This document shows positions 1 through 9,189 of a stretch of 64,000 bases of DNA, piece after piece. The notes under the pieces are model-generated. The model saw only the letters and a list, made by a program, of their open reading frames with translations, did no database searches and was not told the origin of the DNA. Within the stretch, counting starts at the first letter, position 1, and every line of letters starts with the position of its first letter. The stretch lies in the NCBI RefSeq assembly GCF_016735695.1, contig NZ_JAERQD010000007.1, forward strand, positions 62,001-126,000, given 5' to 3'. The position numbers were made by a program, and so were the translations under genes. The DNA comes from Microvirga zambiensis WSM3693. GTDB lineage: Bacteria; Pseudomonadota; Alphaproteobacteria; Rhizobiales; Beijerinckiaceae.

Positions 1-93
1 CGGTATCGTTCATGCCTCAACTCGCTGACGGAACCTGTCGAAGACCAACGTGGTGTCGCAACCTGCGTTCCGCCATAGTCAAGCTTCGCTCAG
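1..93. other. Left edge, no gene recognised
   Basis: I see no convincing coding region, RNA gene or terminator here. The short plus-strand reading frame in this stretch has an unnatural Arg/Ser/Pro-rich composition and runs into the neighbouring acetyltransferase gene on the other strand. Confidence 0.4.
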
Positions 94-684
94 CTAAAGA
101 GCAGCCATCCGCCGCTCCAACCCCGCCTTCACCGCAGGCCACTCGTCACGGACGATGCTGTAGGTCGCCGTGTCGCGGATATGCCCGTCGGGCATGATCA
201 TATGATGCCGCAGGATGCCGTCGAGCTTGGCGCCGAGGCGCTCGATGGCGGCACGGGACTGGTCGTTGCCGGCATGGGTCCGGATCTCGACGGAAATGCA
301 GCCCAGCGTCTCGAAGGCATGCCGCAGCATGAGGAACTTGGCGTGGGTGTTGACGAAGGTCCGCTGCCAGGACCTGGCGATCCAGGTGGTCCCGATCTCG
401 ACCCGGTGATTGGCGGCATCGATGTTCATGAACCGGGTCGAGCCGACGACTTGGTTGCCCTCATTCACCACAGTTGCGAAGGGAAGCGCGAGACCGGCCG
501 CCTGGAGCTTGAGGGCCGACTCGACATAGGCTTCGAAACCTTCCGGCCGGGGCACGGTGGTCGTCTTTTTCACCCAAAGCTCGCCATCGCTCGCCGCCTT
601 CGCGAGCGCCGGGACCTCGGCGAGGCTCAAGGGCCTCAACGTCAGAAGGTCCGTCGAGAGGGTCACGGGCTCGATGTGCAGCAT
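94..684 (-). CDS. GNAT family N-acetyltransferase (RimJ/RimL-like)
   Basis: A 196-residue cytoplasmic protein, the usual length of RimJ/RimL-type acetyltransferases, which move an acetyl group from acetyl-CoA to an amine. The C-terminal half carries the expected acetyl-CoA site (about residues 138-155, NDQSRAAIERLGAKLDG), preceded by a strand containing VEIGTTWIARSWQ. The substrate cannot be read from sequence; family members acetylate ribosomal-protein N-termini, aminoglycosides or small amines. It is the last gene of the minus-strand series, 123 bp beyond the hypothetical gene at 808-1269. A 9-bp stem hairpin (758-780) separates the two, so it may have its own transcription. Confidence 0.8.
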   Translation of the reverse strand: MLHIEPVTLSTDLLTLRPLSLAEVPALAKAASDGELWVKKTTTVPRPEGFEAYVESALKLQAAGLALPFATVVNEGNQVVGSTRFMNIDAANHRVEIGTTWIARSWQRTFVNTHAKFLMLRHAFETLGCISVEIRTHAGNDQSRAAIERLGAKLDGILRHHMIMPDGHIRDTATYSIVRDEWPAVKAGLERRMAAL

Positions 685-757
685 GATGGGAGTGCCTTTT
701 CCGATCTGCCGCTTTGTCCCCTATTCTCGCTCTATCCGCAACGGCCATGGACTGCCC

Positions 758-780
758 TCAGGAGGCCTTGAGCCTCCTGA
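758..780. other. Inverted repeat between hypothetical gene and GNAT gene
   Basis: Arms TCAGGAGGC (758-766) and GCCTCCTGA (772-780) are perfectly complementary with a 5-nt loop. There is no T-run after it on either strand, so it is not a textbook terminator. It may be a weak terminator or a processing hairpin. Confidence 0.4.
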
Positions 781-807
781 TGTGGATATCCGCGATAGGC
801 CTGACCC

Positions 808-1269
808 TCAGCTCAGAAGATAGACGAGGCCGGGCAGGCTGACCGCCAGGACCGCGAGCGTCCAGGCTCCCACCGCCGATTCCCAGGCGACGTTGCCCGT
901 GGCGTTCCGCAATCGTTGTGCGCAGGTGCCGGCATCCATCGTCCGGCCGCTCAGGCACGAGCAGAGCGCGTAATGCGCCTGGCCATCGGACAGCGCGAAG
1001 TAGCGCATGGCATCGCCGAGCCGGTCGCTCGCCAAGCCGTCCGCACGCAGGATCGGATCGTCATAGGCAACGGTCAGCGGGGAATTGTCTTCGCGGACCA
1101 GAGCCCTTTCGGCCGGGGGCTTGTATTCGATCTCCCCGAGGGAATTCAGGCGGCGCTTCGGATCGGCTTCGAGCAGGTCGATCCAGCGCTGGAGGCGTTC
1201 CTCGCGGGACAGAGGTCTCGGCTGAACGTCGGCGACACTGCGGAGCTGATCAAGATGCTTGTGTTCCAT
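808..1269 (-). CDS. Hypothetical protein with C-terminal membrane anchor
   Basis: A 153-residue protein I do not recognise. The first ~125 residues are polar, with an Arg/Glu-rich helix near the start (SREERLQRWIDLLEAD, about 21-36). The last ~22 residues form one hydrophobic segment (WTLAVLAVSLPGLVYLL) that looks like a tail anchor. Three cysteines lie at about 103-118. The start is well supported: an AAGGAGGAG ribosome site sits just upstream of the ATG. It lies 92 bp downstream of the RluA-type gene on the same strand and could be a distal member of the rarA-crcB-rlu transcript. The function is unknown. Confidence 0.65.
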   Translation of the reverse strand: MEHKHLDQLRSVADVQPRPLSREERLQRWIDLLEADPKRRLNSLGEIEYKPPAERALVREDNSPLTVAYDDPILRADGLASDRLGDAMRYFALSDGQAHYALCSCLSGRTMDAGTCAQRLRNATGNVAWESAVGAWTLAVLAVSLPGLVYLLS

Positions 1270-1361
1270 CGATCTCCTCCTTGCTCTGTGAGCACCACGA
1301 TGCTGCGCGTGATGCGCGGCGAAAGTGCGACAGGAAGATTGGGCGATGGAGGTAGCCGAAA

Positions 1362-2663
1362 CTAGTCTTCCGGCGCCTCGACGATGGGATCGTAGCGGCT
1401 CGTATCGAGCCCGAGCAGGTTGAAGCTCTGCTGCATGTGCGGCGGCAGCGGCGCGGTGACGTCGATGGGCTTGCCGGTGCGCGGATGGGCGATGACGATG
1501 CGGCGTGCGAGCAGATGCAGCTTGTTCTGGATGCCCCCCGGCAGCTCCCAGTTCTCGATGTCGAAATATTTCGGATCGCCGACGATGGGATGGCCGATAT
1601 GCGCAGCATGGGCACGCAGCTGATGGGTGCGGCCGGTCACAGGCTTCAGCGACAGCCAGGCGAGCTTTTGGGCCGCCGTGTCGACCACCGCGTAATAGGT
1701 CAGCGCGTGGCTTGCGCCCTCGTCGCCGTGGCGGGCGACGCGCATGCGGGAATCGCCCTCGTCGCCTTCCTTGGCGAGATAGGTCGATACCCTGCCCTGC
1801 CGCACGCGCGGCACGCCGGCAACCAGCGCCCAGTAGATCTTGCGCGTGGTGCGCGCGCGGAACGACTTCGCCATGGTCGAGGCGGCGAAGCGCGTCTTGG
1901 CGATGACGAGGCAGCCGGCCGTGTCCTTGTCGAGACGATGCACGAGACGCGGCTTCTGCCCGTCGTCTGCCGTCAGCGCCTCGAGCAAGCCGTCCACGTG
2001 CCGCTTGGTGCCAGAGCCGCCTTGCACTGCAAGCCCCATGGGCTTGTTGATGATGAGGACGTCCTTGTCCTCGTAGAGCGTGATCGACTTCAGGAAATCG
2101 CGGTCGTCCTGGTCCTTGGCGGCGCTGCGCGAGACCGGACGCGGCTGGTCGAGCTTCAGGGGCGGGATGCGAACCTTCTGGCCTGCCACGAGCCGGTCGT
2201 TCGGCTGGGCGCGCTTGCCGTCGATGCGCAGCTCGCCTTTGCGGACGATGCGCTGGATATGGGTGAAGGCCAGCTGCGGAAAGCGGGCGACGAGGAAGCG
2301 ATCGACGCGCATGTCGGCCTCGTCCGGCTCGACAACGAGGGTCTGCACGCCGGTTGCCAGAACCTCCTGAGCCTCGGCCTTGGCCTGGGCGCGCGTCGGG
2401 CGCGGGGGAGCCTCCGCCGCAGACTTAGCTTGGCGCGGCCGCGCCGGCGCCTTGTCGCGCAGGGTAGTGGCTGGTCGTGCCTTGGCAGCCGACTTCAACC
2501 CATCCTGCTTAGCCGAGGGAGTCCTGGTCGACGAAGACTTGGCCGACGAGGACTTTGTCGACGTCCCCTTGCGTGCCGGCTTGTCCTCGCGCGAGCGAAA
2601 CCCCTGCCGGGCACCCGAGCGCCCGCCGCGGGCACCATTCTGTCCTGAACCGCTTTTTCTCAT
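1362..2663 (-). CDS. RluA-family 23S rRNA/tRNA pseudouridine synthase
   Basis: A 433-residue pseudouridine synthase, which isomerises specific uridines in RNA. After a ~100-residue basic, low-complexity Lys/Arg/Ala/Ser tail comes an S4 RNA-binding domain (roughly 115-165, MRVDRFLVARFPQLAFTHIQ) and then the catalytic domain. The catalytic-Asp motif HRLDKDTAG and the C-terminal signature GRTHQLRAHAAHIGHPIVGD are both present. The layout is RluC/RluD-like; which site it modifies is not determinable. I chose the ATG at 2663; an in-frame TTG at 2699 would add 12 residues. It sits 43 bp after crcB. The basic N-terminal tail is longer than in enterobacterial RluC and may add RNA affinity. Confidence 0.88.
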   Translation of the reverse strand: MRKSGSGQNGARGGRSGARQGFRSREDKPARKGTSTKSSSAKSSSTRTPSAKQDGLKSAAKARPATTLRDKAPARPRQAKSAAEAPPRPTRAQAKAEAQEVLATGVQTLVVEPDEADMRVDRFLVARFPQLAFTHIQRIVRKGELRIDGKRAQPNDRLVAGQKVRIPPLKLDQPRPVSRSAAKDQDDRDFLKSITLYEDKDVLIINKPMGLAVQGGSGTKRHVDGLLEALTADDGQKPRLVHRLDKDTAGCLVIAKTRFAASTMAKSFRARTTRKIYWALVAGVPRVRQGRVSTYLAKEGDEGDSRMRVARHGDEGASHALTYYAVVDTAAQKLAWLSLKPVTGRTHQLRAHAAHIGHPIVGDPKYFDIENWELPGGIQNKLHLLARRIVIAHPRTGKPIDVTAPLPPHMQQSFNLLGLDTSRYDPIVEAPED

Positions 2664-2706
2664 GCGAATGTGGGTATCAGAGCGCCGCGCGGGCGGCAAT
2701 CGAGGT

Positions 2707-3093
2707 TTAGGCGCTGATCGCCCTGATCATGCCGAGGCCGGCGACCAGCCCGGCAATGGAGAGAACGACCGAGGCAACCACGTAAGTCGCGGCGATACCC
2801 ACCTGCCCTCTCTCCCAGATCAGTACCGCGTCGAGGGAGAAGGCCGAGAAGGTGGTGAACCCACCGAGGATTCCGGTCGTCAGGAAAAGCCGCAGCGGCT
2901 GGCTCCATCCCTCGCCCGCCTTGAAGGCAAGCCATCCGGCAAGGACGCCCATGATGAAGGAGCCGACGACGTTCACCGTGAGCGTGCCCCACGGAAACGC
3001 CGTTCCGCAATAGCGCGCGCAACTGACATTGACGCTATGCCGGAGCGCGCCGCCGATCCCGGCACCGAGGAAGACGAGGAGATAAGATTTCAT
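2707..3093 (-). CDS. crcB: Fluoride exporter CrcB/Fluc
   Basis: A 128-residue membrane protein with four hydrophobic segments, the normal size for the Fluc/CrcB fluoride channel that works as an antiparallel dimer in the inner membrane and protects enzymes from fluoride. The family pattern GGALRHSVN near the N-terminus, WGTLTVNVVGSF in helix 2 and the GGFTTFSAFSLD segment in helix 3 are all present. It begins only 4 bp after rarA, so the two are surely co-transcribed. I did not find a recognisable fluoride riboswitch ahead of this gene, as expected for an internal operon position. Confidence 0.92.
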   Translation of the reverse strand: MKSYLLVFLGAGIGGALRHSVNVSCARYCGTAFPWGTLTVNVVGSFIMGVLAGWLAFKAGEGWSQPLRLFLTTGILGGFTTFSAFSLDAVLIWERGQVGIAATYVVASVVLSIAGLVAGLGMIRAISA

Positions 3094-3097
3094 CGCG

Positions 3098-4420
3098 TCA
3101 GCCCTGCTCGTCCTCGGACCGCCGGTCGCGGCGCAGCCTCTCCCACCAGTCGAGCCGCTTCCGGATCTCGCGCTCGAAGCCGCGGTCCACGGGCTCGTAG
3201 AATTCCTGCCGTCCCAGCTTTTCCGGCCAGTAATCCTGGCCTGAAAAGGCGTCGGGCTCGTCGTGATCGTAAGCGTAGCTCTCGCCGTAACCGATCTGTT
3301 TCATGAGCTTTGTCGGCGCATTCAGGATCGTCTTCGGCGGCATCAGGGAGCCGTGCTCCTTGGCAACCCGCGTAGCGGCCTTGTAGGCGGTGTAGACCGC
3401 GTTCGATTTCGGCGCAGTGGCGAGATAGACGGCGGCCTGGGCGAGGGCCAGCTCGCCTTCGGGCGAGCCGAGGAAGTCGAAGGCGTCCTTGGCCGCATTG
3501 GCGATCACGAGGGCCTGGGGATCTGCGAGCCCGATATCCTCGACCGCCATCCGCACCAGCCGGCGGGCGATGAAGAGCCGGTCCTCGCCGGCGTCCAACA
3601 TGCGGGCCAGATAATAGAGCGCCGCATCGGGATCCGATCCGCGAACGGTCTTATGCAGGGCGGAGATGAGGTTGTAATGCCCTTCCTGTCCCTTGTCGTA
3701 GATCGGCGCCCGGCGCTGGATGATCTCCTGCAGCTGCTCGGCATCGAAGATCTCGCCGGGCTTGGCTGAACGCCAGACCTCTTCGGCGAGCGTCAGCACG
3801 GCCCGGCCGTCGCCGTCCGCCATCCGCACGAGGGAGGCTCTCGCCTCCTCGTCGAGGGGCAGGCTTTTACCCGAGATCTCCTCCGCCCGGACCAGGATCC
3901 TCGCGATGGCGTCTTCGTCGAGCGACTTGAACAGGAGCACGCGGGCGCGGGAGAGAAGCGCCGCGTTCAGCTCGAAGGACGGGTTCTCGGTGGTGGCGCC
4001 GACCAGCGTGATGGTGCCGTCTTCCATCACGGGCAGGAAAGCATCGAGCTGGGCACGGTTGAAGCGGTGGATCTCGTCTACGAAGAGGAGCGTGCCCTTG
4101 CCGATGGAGCGGCGGTGGCGGGCGGCCTCAAAAACCTTCTTCAGGTCCGCCACGCCGGAGAAGATCGCCGAGATCTGCTCGAAATGAAGATCCGTCTCAT
4201 GGGCGAGCAACCGCGCCACCGTTGTCTTGCCGGTGCCGGGTGGCCCCCAGAAGATCAGGGAGCCCAAGGTCTTCGAGGCGATGAGGCGGGTCAGGATCCC
4301 GTCCGGGCCGACCAGATGGTCCTGACCGACGACCTCGGAGAGATGCTGCGGGCGCATCCTGTCCGCCAGCGGACGGGGCGCGTTCTGGTCGAGGCCGGCG
4401 GATGAGAACAGGTCGCTCAT
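3098..4420 (-). CDS. rarA: Replication-associated recombination protein A (RarA/MgsA), AAA+ ATPase
   Basis: A 440-residue AAA+ ATPase, the normal length for RarA, a clamp-loader-like protein that acts at stalled replication forks with RecA and SSB. Walker A GPPGTGKTT lies at 59-67, Walker B/DEIH at about 111-118, sensor 1 in VGATTENPSFE at about 140-150, and the arginine-finger segment LLSRARV follows. The C-terminal part holds the tetramerisation domain, including the typical IGYGESYAYDHDEPDAF segment. It lies 62 bp downstream of the DegP-like protease and 4 bp ahead of crcB. Confidence 0.93.
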   Translation of the reverse strand: MSDLFSSAGLDQNAPRPLADRMRPQHLSEVVGQDHLVGPDGILTRLIASKTLGSLIFWGPPGTGKTTVARLLAHETDLHFEQISAIFSGVADLKKVFEAARHRRSIGKGTLLFVDEIHRFNRAQLDAFLPVMEDGTITLVGATTENPSFELNAALLSRARVLLFKSLDEDAIARILVRAEEISGKSLPLDEEARASLVRMADGDGRAVLTLAEEVWRSAKPGEIFDAEQLQEIIQRRAPIYDKGQEGHYNLISALHKTVRGSDPDAALYYLARMLDAGEDRLFIARRLVRMAVEDIGLADPQALVIANAAKDAFDFLGSPEGELALAQAAVYLATAPKSNAVYTAYKAATRVAKEHGSLMPPKTILNAPTKLMKQIGYGESYAYDHDEPDAFSGQDYWPEKLGRQEFYEPVDRGFEREIRKRLDWWERLRRDRRSEDEQG

Positions 4421-4482
4421 GATGGTTCAAGGACTCGGGGACGGGCCGACATCAATACCCGATCTCCCCGCCTCCGTCCCGC

Positions 4483-5889
4483 CTATCGCCCGAGGACAGT
4501 CGTGAAGACGCGCCCGCCCCGGCTGACGGTCACCTCCCAGTAGCCGCCGGTCCGGTTGAGCGCGCGTTCGGCGTCTTTGGTGGAAGCCAGCCGCTCGCCG
4601 TTGACGGCGACGACCTGGTCACCCTTCTCGAAGCCGACACTGCCGGCGACGCTGCGGTCTTCGATATCCGCAACCACCACGCCGTCATCCGCGATCTCGA
4701 TCTGCAGCTCGTCGGCGACGGCCGGCGACATGTTGACGAGGGTCGCCCCGGCAAACGGCGTCCGAGCGCGGCCGCGCACCGGATCCCGGGCCGGATTTTC
4801 CGGCGGCGGCATGAGCTTGACTTGGATCGTATTCTGCTTGCCGCCCCGCAGGATCGTCAGCGGAACCTGCCCTTGCGTCCCCTTCAGAGTGAAGCGGTAG
4901 CCGAAGGAATCCGGGTTATCGACGGGCTGTCCGTCGACCATCAGGATCGCATCGCCACGCTTGAGACCGGCTTCGGCGGCAGGTCCCTTGTCGTAGATCG
5001 CGGTCACGAGGACGCCGGTCGGACGCTCCAGCCCGAGTCCGTTGGCTATGTCGCCGTCCACGGGCTGGAGGCGTGCGCCGAGCCAGGGCCGGACTACGTT
5101 CTTGGAGCCGCCCCGAGCCGAGTTCAGCACCACCCGGACCATGCTGGAGGGCACGGCGAAGCCGATGCCGATGCTGCCGCCGGAGCGGGAATAGATTGCA
5201 GTGTTGATGCCGACCACGCGGCCGTTCATGTCGATGAGCGCACCACCCGAATTGCCCGGATTGATGGCCGCATCCGTTTGGATGAAGAACTGGTAGTCGG
5301 AAATCCCGACCTGGGTTCGGGCCAGCGCGGAAACGATGCCCTGGGTCACGGTCTGGCCGACGCCGAAGGGATTGCCGATGGCGAGCACGAGATCGCCGAC
5401 CTGAAGCGCCTCCGAGTCGCCGAGTTCGATCGCCTGCAGGTTCGTGGCGTCCTTCAGCTTCAGCACGGCGATATCCGTACGGGAGTCGCGCAGCAGGATC
5501 TCTGCCTCGAATTCCCGCCGGTCGGCGAGCGCCACCTTCACCTCGTTCATGTTCTCGATCACGTGGTTGTTCGTGATCACGAGACCCAACGGATCGACGA
5601 TCACGCCCGAACCGAGGGAGCTCTGCGACCGCCCGCGCGGCACGCCCGGTGCGTTGTCACCGAAGAAGCGGCGAAAGTAGTCCTCGATGGCCGCGTTCTG
5701 CCGGCGGTCATTCCGCTTGGCATAGACGTTGACGACAGATCCTGCGGTCTGGCGCACCACGGGCGCGAAGGAGAGCTGGACCTGAGCCTTGCTCTCGGGA
5801 ACGACGCGCTGGGCGGGCGTCTGGGCGCCGGCCGGGCCGAAGGCCAGCATGGCGGCGAGAAATCCGATCGCGGGGTGGAAGAAGCGCAT
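4483..5889 (-). CDS. DegP/DegQ-type periplasmic serine protease (Do family)
   Basis: A 468-residue HtrA protease for periplasmic protein quality control. A signal peptide covers about residues 1-22 (cleavage near AGA-Q). The trypsin-like domain has catalytic His109 in NNHVIEN, Asp139 in RTDIAVLK and Ser214 in GNSGG. Two PDZ domains follow (about 260-350 and 375-460), so it is the two-PDZ DegP/DegQ form rather than DegS. It starts ~130 bp beyond rplQ, after the alpha-operon terminator, so it is a separate unit that may continue into rarA. Orthology to degP versus degQ cannot be settled by eye. Confidence 0.92.
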   Translation of the reverse strand: MRFFHPAIGFLAAMLAFGPAGAQTPAQRVVPESKAQVQLSFAPVVRQTAGSVVNVYAKRNDRRQNAAIEDYFRRFFGDNAPGVPRGRSQSSLGSGVIVDPLGLVITNNHVIENMNEVKVALADRREFEAEILLRDSRTDIAVLKLKDATNLQAIELGDSEALQVGDLVLAIGNPFGVGQTVTQGIVSALARTQVGISDYQFFIQTDAAINPGNSGGALIDMNGRVVGINTAIYSRSGGSIGIGFAVPSSMVRVVLNSARGGSKNVVRPWLGARLQPVDGDIANGLGLERPTGVLVTAIYDKGPAAEAGLKRGDAILMVDGQPVDNPDSFGYRFTLKGTQGQVPLTILRGGKQNTIQVKLMPPPENPARDPVRGRARTPFAGATLVNMSPAVADELQIEIADDGVVVADIEDRSVAGSVGFEKGDQVVAVNGERLASTKDAERALNRTGGYWEVTVSRGGRVFTTVLGR

Positions 5890-5969
5890 ACCTGTCGAAT
5901 CCTGTCTTCGAGAGCCGTATGGATAGAACGCGGAAAGCGAAACACCAAGTTCCGGCCGCCTAAAACGAA

Positions 5970-5993
5970 AAGGGCGGCCCGAGGACCGCCCTT
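5970..5993 (-). terminator. Intrinsic terminator of the alpha operon (after rplQ)
   Basis: Perfect 8-bp stem (AAGGGCGG at 5970-5977 with CCGCCCTT at 5986-5993) and an 8-nt loop. On the minus strand it is followed by TTTTCGTTTTA. It lies 24 bp beyond the rplQ stop codon, in the right place to end the rpsM-rpsK-rpoA-rplQ transcript. Confidence 0.85.
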
Positions 5994-6017
5994 CATGAAA
6001 TCCGATGACCTAAGAAA

Positions 6018-6440
6018 TTACTCGGCGGCCTCGACGATCTCTTCCTTCATGGTCGGGCCCGAATCCTGGCCGCGCGCATCGACGTCGCGGTCGACGAACT
6101 CGATCACGGCCATCGGCGCGTTGTCGCCATAGCGGAAGCCGGCCTTCAGGACGCGGGTGTAGCCGCCATTGCGGTCCTGGTAGCGCTTGCCCAGCACGTC
6201 GAAGAGCTTCTTGACCATGGTCTCGTCGCGCAGCTTCGACATGGCGAGGCGGCGGGCATGCAGGTCGCCGCGCTTGCCGAGCGTGATCAGCTTCTCGACA
6301 ACCGGACGCAGGTCCTTGGCCTTCGGGAGCGTGGTGACGATCTGCTCGTGCTTGATCAGGGCCGCCGCCATATTGGCGAACATGGCCTTGCGGTGTTCGG
6401 TCGTGCGGTTGAAGCGACGACCACGGAATCCGTGACGCAT
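6018..6440 (-). CDS. rplQ: 50S ribosomal protein L17
   Basis: A 140-residue protein starting [20 protein letters not shown], the conserved L17 N-terminus, which binds near the exit tunnel of the large subunit. The body matches bacterial L17. A ~15-residue acidic tail ([15 protein letters not shown]) extends beyond the core, as often seen in alphaproteobacteria. It is the last gene of the alpha operon, 125 bp after rpoA. Confidence 0.97.
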   Translation of the reverse strand: MRHGFRGRRFNRTTEHRKAMFANMAAALIKHEQIVTTLPKAKDLRPVVEKLITLGKRGDLHARRLAMSKLRDETMVKKLFDVLGKRYQDRNGGYTRVLKAGFRYGDNAPMAVIEFVDRDVDARGQDSGPTMKEEIVEAAE

Positions 6441-6565
6441 TGGCTTTCTCCTAAATCTTCCGGCCGCCGTGCCAAGGGACGGACCGTCTCTCTTGATTTC
6501 CGCCGGTTTCCGGCGGGGCTGGACCGAAGCCGCTCTTCAGCAATGAGAAGCGGCCTCGGACAATC

Positions 6566-7588
6566 TCAGTAATGCTCTTCGAAGCGCTTCGCGAGGTCTT
6601 CGATGTTCTCCGGCGGCCAGCCCGGCACGTCCATGCCGAGGTGCAGGCCCATGCCGGCGAGAACTTCCTTGATCTCGTTGAGCGACTTGCGGCCGAAGTT
6701 CGGGGTGCGGAGCATTTCCGCCTCGGACTTCTGGATGAGGTCGCCGATATAGACGATGTTGTCGTTCTTCAGGCAGTTCGCCGAACGGACCGACAGCTCG
6801 AGCTCGTCCACCTTCTTGAGGAGCGCCGGGTTGAAGGGCAGCTGCGGCGCGGTAGCGGCAGCCTCTTCCTTGCGCGGCTCTTCGAAGTTGACGAAGACCT
6901 GGAGCTGGTCCTGCAGGATGCGGGCGGCATAGGCCACGGCATCCTCGGGGGTCACGGCGCCGTTGGTCTCGACCGTCATGATCAGCTTGTCGTAGTCGAG
7001 AATCTGGCCCTCGCGGGTGTTCTCGATGCGATAGGAGACCTTCTTCACCGGGCTGTAGAGCGAGTCGACCGGGATGAGGCCGATCGGGGCGTCCTCGGTG
7101 CGGTTGCGCTCGGCCGGGACGTAGCCCTTGCCGGTGTCGACCGTGAACTCCATGCGGATCTCGGCGCCCTCGTCGAGGGTGCAGAGCACGAGCTCGGGGT
7201 TCAGGATCTGCACGTCGCCGACCGTGTTGATGTCGCCGGCGGTGACGAGGCCGGGGCCGGTCTTGCGGAGCGTCATGCGCTTCGCGCCCTCGCCCTGCAT
7301 CTTGATGGCGATCGTCTTCACGTTGAGGACGATATCCGTCACGTCCTCGCGGACGCCCGGGATGGAGGAGAACTCGTGCAGCACGCCATCGATATGGATC
7401 GCCGTGACAGCGGCGCCCTGGAGCGACGACAGCAGGACCCGGCGCAGAGAGTTGCCGAGCGTCGTGCCGAAGCCACGCTCGAGCGGCTCCGCAACAACCG
7501 TCGCGATGCGCTTCGGATCGTCGCCGGGAGAGACCTCGAGCTTGTTCGGCTTAATCAGCTCTTGCCAGTTCTTTTGGATCACAACCAC
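6566..7588 (-). CDS. rpoA: DNA-directed RNA polymerase subunit alpha
   Basis: A 340-residue RNA polymerase alpha subunit with the N-terminal assembly domain ([22 protein letters not shown] at about 33-54) and the C-terminal domain that contacts UP elements and activators ([22 protein letters not shown], then [16 protein letters not shown]). The length is normal for alphaproteobacteria. It sits between rpsK and rplQ as in the classical alpha operon. The first residues ([12 protein letters not shown]) leave a small ambiguity over the start codon. Confidence 0.98.
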   Translation of the reverse strand: MVVIQKNWQELIKPNKLEVSPGDDPKRIATVVAEPLERGFGTTLGNSLRRVLLSSLQGAAVTAIHIDGVLHEFSSIPGVREDVTDIVLNVKTIAIKMQGEGAKRMTLRKTGPGLVTAGDINTVGDVQILNPELVLCTLDEGAEIRMEFTVDTGKGYVPAERNRTEDAPIGLIPVDSLYSPVKKVSYRIENTREGQILDYDKLIMTVETNGAVTPEDAVAYAARILQDQLQVFVNFEEPRKEEAAATAPQLPFNPALLKKVDELELSVRSANCLKNDNIVYIGDLIQKSEAEMLRTPNFGRKSLNEIKEVLAGMGLHLGMDVPGWPPENIEDLAKRFEEHY

Positions 7589-7677
7589 ACCTCATGAGGT
7601 ACGGCTTGAAGGGCGGCTTTTGGCCGGCCCTTTAAACCGGAACGCGCGCGGGCTCATGTCCCACGCGCAGGATAACC

Positions 7678-8067
7678 TTAGACGCGGCGACGCTTGCGCG
7701 GGCGGCAGCCGTTGTGCGGGATCGGCGTCACGTCACGGATCGAGGTGACGGTGAAGCCGGCCGACTGAAGGGCGCGCAGAGCGGACTCGCGGCCGGAGCC
7801 GGGACCGGACACCTCGACCTCGAGGGTGCGCATGCCGTGCTCGGCAGCCTTGCGGGCCGCATCTTCAGCGGCGATCTGCGCCGCATAAGGGGTCGACTTA
7901 CGCGAACCCTTGAAGCCCATGGCGCCAGCCGAGGACCAGGAGATCGTGTTGCCCTGGGCGTCGGTGATGGTGATCATGGTGTTGTTGAACGAGGCGTTCA
8001 CATGCGCCACGCCGGAAACGATGTTCTTGCGTTCGCGGCGGCGGACGCGGGTTGCTTCTTTAGCCAT
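7678..8067 (-). CDS. rpsK: 30S ribosomal protein S11
   Basis: A 129-residue S11 of the small-subunit platform. It has the conserved [18 protein letters not shown] stretch and ends in [11 protein letters not shown]. It lies between rpsM and rpoA at typical alpha-operon spacing. No anomalies seen. Confidence 0.98.
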   Translation of the reverse strand: MAKEATRVRRRERKNIVSGVAHVNASFNNTMITITDAQGNTISWSSAGAMGFKGSRKSTPYAAQIAAEDAARKAAEHGMRTLEVEVSGPGSGRESALRALQSAGFTVTSIRDVTPIPHNGCRPRKRRRV

Positions 8068-8145
8068 TCCAAAGATCCTTCAAGCGCGCCCGTCGTTCCA
8101 GGCGCTCGGGAGAAAGGGCCACCCGCCAGGGGTGGCCGATAAAAC

Positions 8146-8514
8146 TTATTTCTTCTTGCCGGCGATCGGCTTCGCCTTGCCCTTGCGGGTGCGGGCGTTG
8201 GTATGGGTGCGCTGGCCGCGGGTCGGCAGGCTGCGGCGGTGGCGCAGGCCACGGTAGGCGGCGAGATCCATCAGGCGCTTGATGTTCATGGACACTTCGC
8301 GGCGCAGATCGCCTTCGACGATGTAGTCGCGGTCGATCGTCTCGCGGATGGCCAGAACCTCGGCGTCGGTCAGCTGATTCACGCGGCGCTCGGCCGGGAT
8401 GTTGACCTTCTCGATGATCTCCTGGGCCTTCTTGGGCCCAATGCCGTGGATATACTGAAGCGCGATCACAACGCGCTTTGCGGTCGGGATGTTGACGCCT
8501 GCTATACGGGCCAT
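8146..8514 (-). CDS. rpsM: 30S ribosomal protein S13
   Basis: A 122-residue S13, which bridges the head of the small subunit to the large subunit. It starts [15 protein letters not shown] and carries [10 protein letters not shown] and [22 protein letters not shown] start at the ATG at 8514; an upstream in-frame codon would add eight residues with no family support. It is the first gene of the alpha operon, with a strong promoter candidate about 155 bp upstream. Confidence 0.97.
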   Translation of the reverse strand: MARIAGVNIPTAKRVVIALQYIHGIGPKKAQEIIEKVNIPAERRVNQLTDAEVLAIRETIDRDYIVEGDLRREVSMNIKRLMDLAAYRGLRHRRSLPTRGQRTHTNARTRKGKAKPIAGKKK

Positions 8515-8807
8515 CGTCCGTCTCCATGTCAGAAGCAAATGCTTCGGGTTTTGGTTATCGCGCGTCCGGTGGAGGCCGGCCCCTGCGCGGGCTTATGCAA
8601 AACAAAACGACCCGAGTGACTTCTTCCGAAGCCGTCCGAGCCGAGTGCCTACTTTGCAAGAGGACGCACATACCCGTGTTTTGGCGATACGTCAACCCCT
8701 TTAAGGACGCAACATTATCACCCCAGGGCAAAGCATCTGCTAAACTCAAGCTGAGGCCCGTGCAATGATGAGCATCTTGGGTCTACAGCCAAAACACTGG
8801 GTGACCC
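8515..8807. other. Divergent control region between rpsM and the 8808 gene
   Basis: A ~290-bp non-coding stretch separating the alpha operon (minus) from a small plus-strand gene. It holds the proposed alpha-operon promoter (8667-8695). The ~150-nt leader ahead of rpsM is where ribosomal-protein autoregulation acts in other bacteria. I could not fold a specific S4-binding structure by eye. Confidence 0.5.
8667..8695 (-). promoter_or_regulatory. Sigma70-like promoter of the alpha operon
   Basis: On the minus strand TTGACG (8690-8695) and TATGTG (8667-8672) are separated by exactly 17 bp. It points at rpsM. This is one of the two best promoter matches in the window. Confidence 0.6.
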
Positions 8808-9146
8808 ATGCTTATTGCCACACGAGAGCTGAAGTACCTAACCGAGGGTGGCACCACGATCTCGGTCCCGATATCTTTGTTCGCTCCAGAAAAGAACGAC
8901 AAGGACTGGAGCTGCCGATACACCATAGGCTGGCCCGATGACACGGAATCCCGTGCGATCTACGGAGTCGACTCCGCACAAGCCCTTTTTCTGGCGCTTC
9001 AAGGCATCGGGACGGATCTGTATTTCAGCGACTATCACGAGACGGGTCGGCTATATTTCGAGAGGCCGGGAAGCGGCTATGGCTTCCCTGTTCCCAAAAA
9101 TGCGAGGGATCTTCTCGTGGGAGAAGACAAGCGTTTCGAAGGCTGA
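8808..9146 (+). CDS. Small conserved hypothetical protein (DUF6968-like)
   Basis: A 112-residue soluble protein inserted, on the opposite strand, between adk and rpsM. It contains a beta-rich N-terminus (ELKYLTEGGTTISVPISLFAP), then WSCRYTIGWPD and VDSAQALFLALQGIGTDLY. This resembles small hypothetical proteins with a conserved D-S-x-QAL-x-x-AL segment; my DUF6968 assignment is from memory and tentative. No signal peptide or membrane segment. The function is unknown. The reading frame looks genuine rather than a shadow because no gene lies opposite it. Confidence 0.65.
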   Translation: MLIATRELKYLTEGGTTISVPISLFAPEKNDKDWSCRYTIGWPDDTESRAIYGVDSAQALFLALQGIGTDLYFSDYHETGRLYFERPGSGYGFPVPKNARDLLVGEDKRFEG

Positions 9147-9189
9147 ATATCGCGAAGGCTGCCGAGGTGATCGGCGCCTCCCATATCTC

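Noticed and set aside
2707..3093. Fluoride riboswitch ahead of crcB
   Set aside because: Only 4 bp separate rarA and crcB, and I saw no motif resembling the riboswitch upstream of rarA.
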